Shown one piece after another: positions 60,800 to 64,000 of a DNA stretch of 64,000 nucleotides; positions within the stretch are counted from its first letter, which is position 1; each line of letters begins with the position of its first letter. This stretch comes from JAGXQV01 sp041674485 (GTDB lineage: Bacteria; Pseudomonadota; Gammaproteobacteria; Burkholderiales; Sulfuricellaceae). Under the pieces are notes generated by a model, which saw only the letters and a program-made list of their open reading frames with translations, was not told where the DNA came from and did not search any database. Made by a program: the position numbers and the translations under genes. The DNA lies in assembly GCA_041674485.1 (NCBI GenBank), contig JBAYVP010000001.1, positions 18,302 through 82,301 on the forward strand, in the 5' to 3' direction.

Positions 60800-61531
60800 T
60801 TACCAGGCCGATACATCTTCCATCGACGGCTCGCCCTTGCCCGGTTTGGGCAACTGTCCGTCCACCTTGAGCGGGTTGTCGGCGCGCTCCAGTTCGTCCT
60901 CGTGTATCTTCAACCGGGTCTTGCGGCGCGGCAAATAGTGGTTGGCGGGTTGCGTGCCCCACTCCGGCATCAGCACATAACCGCCCTCTTCGCGGATCGC
61001 ATGCGATACCGCCGATTCAGGATCGTGGATGTCGCCGAACAGGCGCGCGCCGGTCGGACAGGCTTTCACGCAGGAAGGCTTGCGGTCGATCTCGGCCAGC
61101 GACTGGTCGTAGATGCGATCCACGCACAGCGTGCATTTTTTCATCACCTTCTGCTTCTCGTCGAACTCGCGCACCCCGTACGGACAGGCCCAGGAGCAAT
61201 ATTTGCAGCCGATGCACTTGTCGTAATCCACCAGCACGATGCCGTCTTCCTTGCGCTTGTAAGACGCCCCGGTCGGGCACACCGGCACACACGGCGGGTC
61301 TTCGCAATGCAGGCAGGATTTCGGGAAATGCAGCGTCTCGCTGTGCGGGTACTGCCCGATCTCGAAGGTCTGCACCCGGTTGAAAAACGTGCCGGTCGGG
61401 TTCAAGCCATAGGGGTTTTCGTCGCACAGCGGCCCGGCCGAGCCGGAAGTGTTCCATTCCTTGCAACTGGTCACGCAGGCATGGCAACCGACACAGACAT
61501 TGAGGTCGATGACGAGCGCGAGCTGGGTCAT
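60800..61531 (-). CDS. soeB: SoeB-like four-cluster iron-sulfur subunit
   Basis: The 243-residue ferredoxin-like subunit has sixteen cysteines in four [4Fe-4S] motifs: CVGCHACVTSC (13-23), CLHCEDPPCVPVCPTGA, CIGCKYCSWACPYG, and CTLC with CVKACPTGA. It relays electrons between the molybdenum subunit and the membrane anchor. There is no export signal, consistent with a cytoplasm-facing complex. ATG 61531 overlaps the soeA stop (ATGA) and is preferred to the ATG at 61573. Confidence 0.9.
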   Translation of the reverse strand: MTQLALVIDLNVCVGCHACVTSCKEWNTSGSAGPLCDENPYGLNPTGTFFNRVQTFEIGQYPHSETLHFPKSCLHCEDPPCVPVCPTGASYKRKEDGIVLVDYDKCIGCKYCSWACPYGVREFDEKQKVMKKCTLCVDRIYDQSLAEIDRKPSCVKACPTGARLFGDIHDPESAVSHAIREEGGYVLMPEWGTQPANHYLPRRKTRLKIHEDELERADNPLKVDGQLPKPGKGEPSMEDVSAW

Positions 61532-64000
61532 TTCGCACCACCTGTTGGCTTGCCGCCGAAATACGCCAGCCAACCCGGAGCTTCTTTCATGCCGGGGTAT
61601 TTTTTCATCGGCTCGAATTGCGGCGCGGTCTGTTCGGGTTCACCCGGTTCCGCCTTGTAGATGCGCACCCGCACGTCGTACCAGGCTGCCTGCCCGGTGA
61701 CCGGGTCGGAGTTGGAATAGCGTTTGCCGTCCGGCAGCGGCGGCAGCTCCTCCGAGATGACGTGATTGAGCAAAAATCCCTGCTGCGATTCGTTCGCGTC
61801 GGGCGCCAAGTTCCATGCGCCGGCGGCCTTGCCGATCGCGTTCCAGGTCCACACCGTGCCCGGTTCCACCGACTCGCTGTAGCGCGCCATGCAGCGCACC
61901 TTGCCCCACTGCGACTCGACCCAGATCCAGTCGCCGTCCGCGATGCCCGCGTCCTGCGCGGTAAGCACATTGATGTGCAGATAGTTGTGCGCATGGATCT
62001 GGCGCAGCCAGGCGTTCTGCGAATCCCACGAGTGGTACATCGCCATCGGGCGCTGCGTCAACGCCGACAGCGGGTACTTGCGCTTGTCGCTGGCTTGCGT
62101 CTCCAGCGGCTCGTAGTAAAACGGCAACGGGTCGAAATAGGTCTCGACGCGCTTCGCCAGATGCGCGGGCGGCTGGCGCGTGATGCCTTTGCCCTGCGCG
62201 GCGAGGCGGAACTTTTGCAGTACCTCGGAATACAGGTGGATCAGGATCGGCTCGGCATAGCGCGTGATGCGGTTGCGCTGCGACCACTCCAAATAGCCCT
62301 TGTTCCAGTTGCGCATGTATTGGTAGGAACGCGGCAGTTTGTAGTGATGCACGCAATTGTTTTTCGCATACATTTCCCACTGGTTCGGATTCGGTTCGCC
62401 GCTCATGGTTTTTTCGCCGCCCTTGCCGCGCCAGCCGGACAGGAAGCCGATACCCGAGCCCGGTTCTGTCTCCCAGTTGACGATGAAGTCCGGGTAATCG
62501 CGGTACTTGCGCGCGCCTTCTTTGGTGACGAAAGCGGGCAGTTTCAGGCGCGTGCCGAGTTCGATCAGCACCTCCTGGAACGGCTTGCATTCGCCGGTCG
62601 GTGGCAGCACCGGAATGCGCACCGCATCGACCGGGCCGTCGAACTCCGAGATCGGCCGGTCGAGCATCGACATCACGTCGTGGCGTTCGAGATAAGTGGT
62701 GTCCGGCAGGATCAGGTCGGCAAACGCGGTGGTCTCCGAATGGAACGCATCGCACACCACGAGGAACGGGATTTTGTATTCGCCGTTCCCGTCCTTGTCG
62801 GCCAGCATCTTCCTGACCTCGACCGTGTTCATCGTCGAGTTCCATGCCATGTTCGCCATGAACAGCAGCAGCGTGTCGATCTTGTAAGGATCGCTGCGCC
62901 AAGCGTTGGTGATGACGTTGTGCATCAGGCCATGCACCGACAGCGGATACTCCCACGAGAAAGCCTTGTCGATGCGCACTGGTGAACCATCCGCATTGAC
63001 GAACAGGTCGTCCGGGTCGGACGGCCAGCCCAGCGCCATGCCGTCCAGCGGCGTGTTCGGTTTGACTGCCAGAGGGCTGTTCGGCGTGCGCGCGCAGGGC
63101 GGGATCGGGCGCGGGAACGGCGTCTTGTGGCGGAAGCCGCCGGGCCGGTCGATGGTGCCCAGCAGCGTCATCAGGATGGACAGCGCGCGTATCGTGTGGA
63201 AACCGTTGGAGTGCGCCGCCAGACCGCGCATCGCGTGGAACGAAACCGGGTTGCCGGTAACGGTGTCGTGCTCCTTGCCCCAGGAATCGGTCCACGCGAT
63301 CGGCAGCTCGATCTTCTGGTCGCGCGCGGTGATGCCCATCTCGTGCGCCAGGCGCTTGATGGTCGCGGCGGGGATGCCGGTGATCTGCTCCGCCCACTCC
63401 GGCGTGTAATCCTTGACGCGCTCGCGCAGCAACTGGAACGCGGGTTTGACCGGCGTGCCGTCCTGTAACGTAAACTCGCCGAACAGATACGGATCGGCGC
63501 CCTCGCTGTGCGTGACCACCGGCTTGCCGGTATTGCGATCCCACCACAGCTTGTTTTGCGGGTCGTAACAGCCCTCTTCTTTCGGCACTTCGGTGCGCAC
63601 GAACATGCCGAATTCGTCATGCTTGTCGTCGAGATTCACCAGTTGCCCGGAGTTGGTATAGCGCACCAGAAAATCGCGGTCGTACAGGCCGAGCGCGATG
63701 ATTTCGTGGATCAGCGCGAGCATCAGTGCGCCGTCCGTGCCGGGGCGGATTGGCACCCATTCGTCGGCGATGGCGGAATAGCCGGTGCGCACCGGGTTGA
63801 TGGAGATGAAACGCCCGCCGTTGCGCTTGAACTTCGACAAAGCGATTTTCATCGGGTTGGAGTGATGGTCTTCCGCAGTGCCGATCATGATGAACAGCCT
63901 GGAGCGTTCCAGATCGGGGCCGCCGAATTCCCAGAACGATCCGCCGATGGTATAGATCATGCCCGCCGCCATATTCACCGAACAGAAGCCGCCGTGCGCC
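61528..64000 (-). CDS. soeA: SoeA-like molybdopterin oxidoreductase (5' end outside window)
   Basis: About 824 C-terminal residues are visible; the frame is open to the right edge, where it reads AHGGFCSVNMAAGM, so the N-terminal [4Fe-4S] motif and about 130-150 residues lie outside. Segments such as SFWEFGGPDLERSRLFIMIG, FISINPVRTGYSAIADEWVP, FADLILPDTTYLERHDVMS and HINVLTAQDAGIADGDWIWV mark a DMSO-reductase-family catalytic subunit. With the SoeB and SoeC neighbours it fits cytoplasmic sulfite:quinone oxidoreductase, which oxidises sulfite to sulfate during sulfur lithotrophy. Polysulfide or related reductases remain possible. Confidence 0.85.
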   Translation of the reverse strand, partial: AHGGFCSVNMAAGMIYTIGGSFWEFGGPDLERSRLFIMIGTAEDHHSNPMKIALSKFKRNGGRFISINPVRTGYSAIADEWVPIRPGTDGALMLALIHEIIALGLYDRDFLVRYTNSGQLVNLDDKHDEFGMFVRTEVPKEEGCYDPQNKLWWDRNTGKPVVTHSEGADPYLFGEFTLQDGTPVKPAFQLLRERVKDYTPEWAEQITGIPAATIKRLAHEMGITARDQKIELPIAWTDSWGKEHDTVTGNPVSFHAMRGLAAHSNGFHTIRALSILMTLLGTIDRPGGFRHKTPFPRPIPPCARTPNSPLAVKPNTPLDGMALGWPSDPDDLFVNADGSPVRIDKAFSWEYPLSVHGLMHNVITNAWRSDPYKIDTLLLFMANMAWNSTMNTVEVRKMLADKDGNGEYKIPFLVVCDAFHSETTAFADLILPDTTYLERHDVMSMLDRPISEFDGPVDAVRIPVLPPTGECKPFQEVLIELGTRLKLPAFVTKEGARKYRDYPDFIVNWETEPGSGIGFLSGWRGKGGEKTMSGEPNPNQWEMYAKNNCVHHYKLPRSYQYMRNWNKGYLEWSQRNRITRYAEPILIHLYSEVLQKFRLAAQGKGITRQPPAHLAKRVETYFDPLPFYYEPLETQASDKRKYPLSALTQRPMAMYHSWDSQNAWLRQIHAHNYLHINVLTAQDAGIADGDWIWVESQWGKVRCMARYSESVEPGTVWTWNAIGKAAGAWNLAPDANESQQGFLLNHVISEELPPLPDGKRYSNSDPVTGQAAWYDVRVRIYKAEPGEPEQTAPQFEPMKKYPGMKEAPGWLAYFGGKPTGGAK

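Noticed and set aside
61618..63547. Long open frames of 455 and 635 codons overlapping soeA
   Set aside because: Both are Arg/Ala/Gln-rich shadows of the GC-rich soeA gene and carry no family motif.

Overview
The window looks like chromosome of a chemolithotrophic betaproteobacterium, most plausibly Nitrosomonadales (Gallionellaceae- or Sulfuricella-like). That placement is inferred from gene content: a SoeABC-type sulfite dehydrogenase beside a SulP transporter, a compact type II secretion operon, a nonulosonic acid surface-sugar cluster and very many toxin-antitoxin genes. No rRNA, tRNA, transposase, integrase or CRISPR array was seen.

Layout. 1-10.5 kb (minus strand): a nonulosonic (legionaminic or sialic acid type) cluster, read as legB, legC, TPR-methyltransferase, BNR/sialidase-like protein, neuC/legG, DegT-like protein, neuB/legI and a FemAB-like acyltransferase cut by the left edge. 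It is interrupted by a vapBC pair and an ORF6N gene. 10.5-22.4 kb (minus): a type II secretion operon gspE-F-G-H-I-J-K-[vapBC]-L-M-C-D. 22.5-34 kb: polysaccharide genes, including a 1076-residue sulfotransferase/coiled-coil/double glycosyltransferase fusion and a large membrane protein. 34-44 kb: housekeeping genes (peroxiredoxin, DUF456, msbA, ppk2, HU, xthA, a Gld-type ABC exporter, mutM). 44-48.3 kb: envelope genes and a SulP transporter with a coiled-coil insertion. 48.3-57.8 kb: a type I restriction-modification locus (hsdM, hsdS, frameshifted hsdR) among RhuM, phd-vapC, higBA and vapBC genes. 57.8-64 kb: a second SulP transporter and soeC, soeB, soeA (soeA cut by the right edge).

The most unusual signal is a recurring arrangement. 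At three loci an accessory toxin-antitoxin or ORF6N module separates a short decayed copy of the 5' part of a gene from the intact copy of the same gene, in the order [5' fragment of X]-[module]-[complete X]. The host genes are neuC (4249-4873), the BNR/sialidase gene (5.9-6.9 kb) and hsdR (52.2-53.2 kb). In the neuC and hsdR cases the decayed copy still holds the original close junction with the upstream gene. The modules therefore seem to have arrived together with a replacement 5' end for the gene they displaced. An ORF6N-neuC and a RhuM-SulP stop/start overlap (ATGA) further couple accessory genes to host genes.

A second theme is small palindromic repeats. There is a 111-bp element with 16-bp terminal inverted repeats (43861-43971), a homologous copy ending on the gspD stop codon, and several other intergenic repeats, one of which forms the C-terminus of the second SulP protein.
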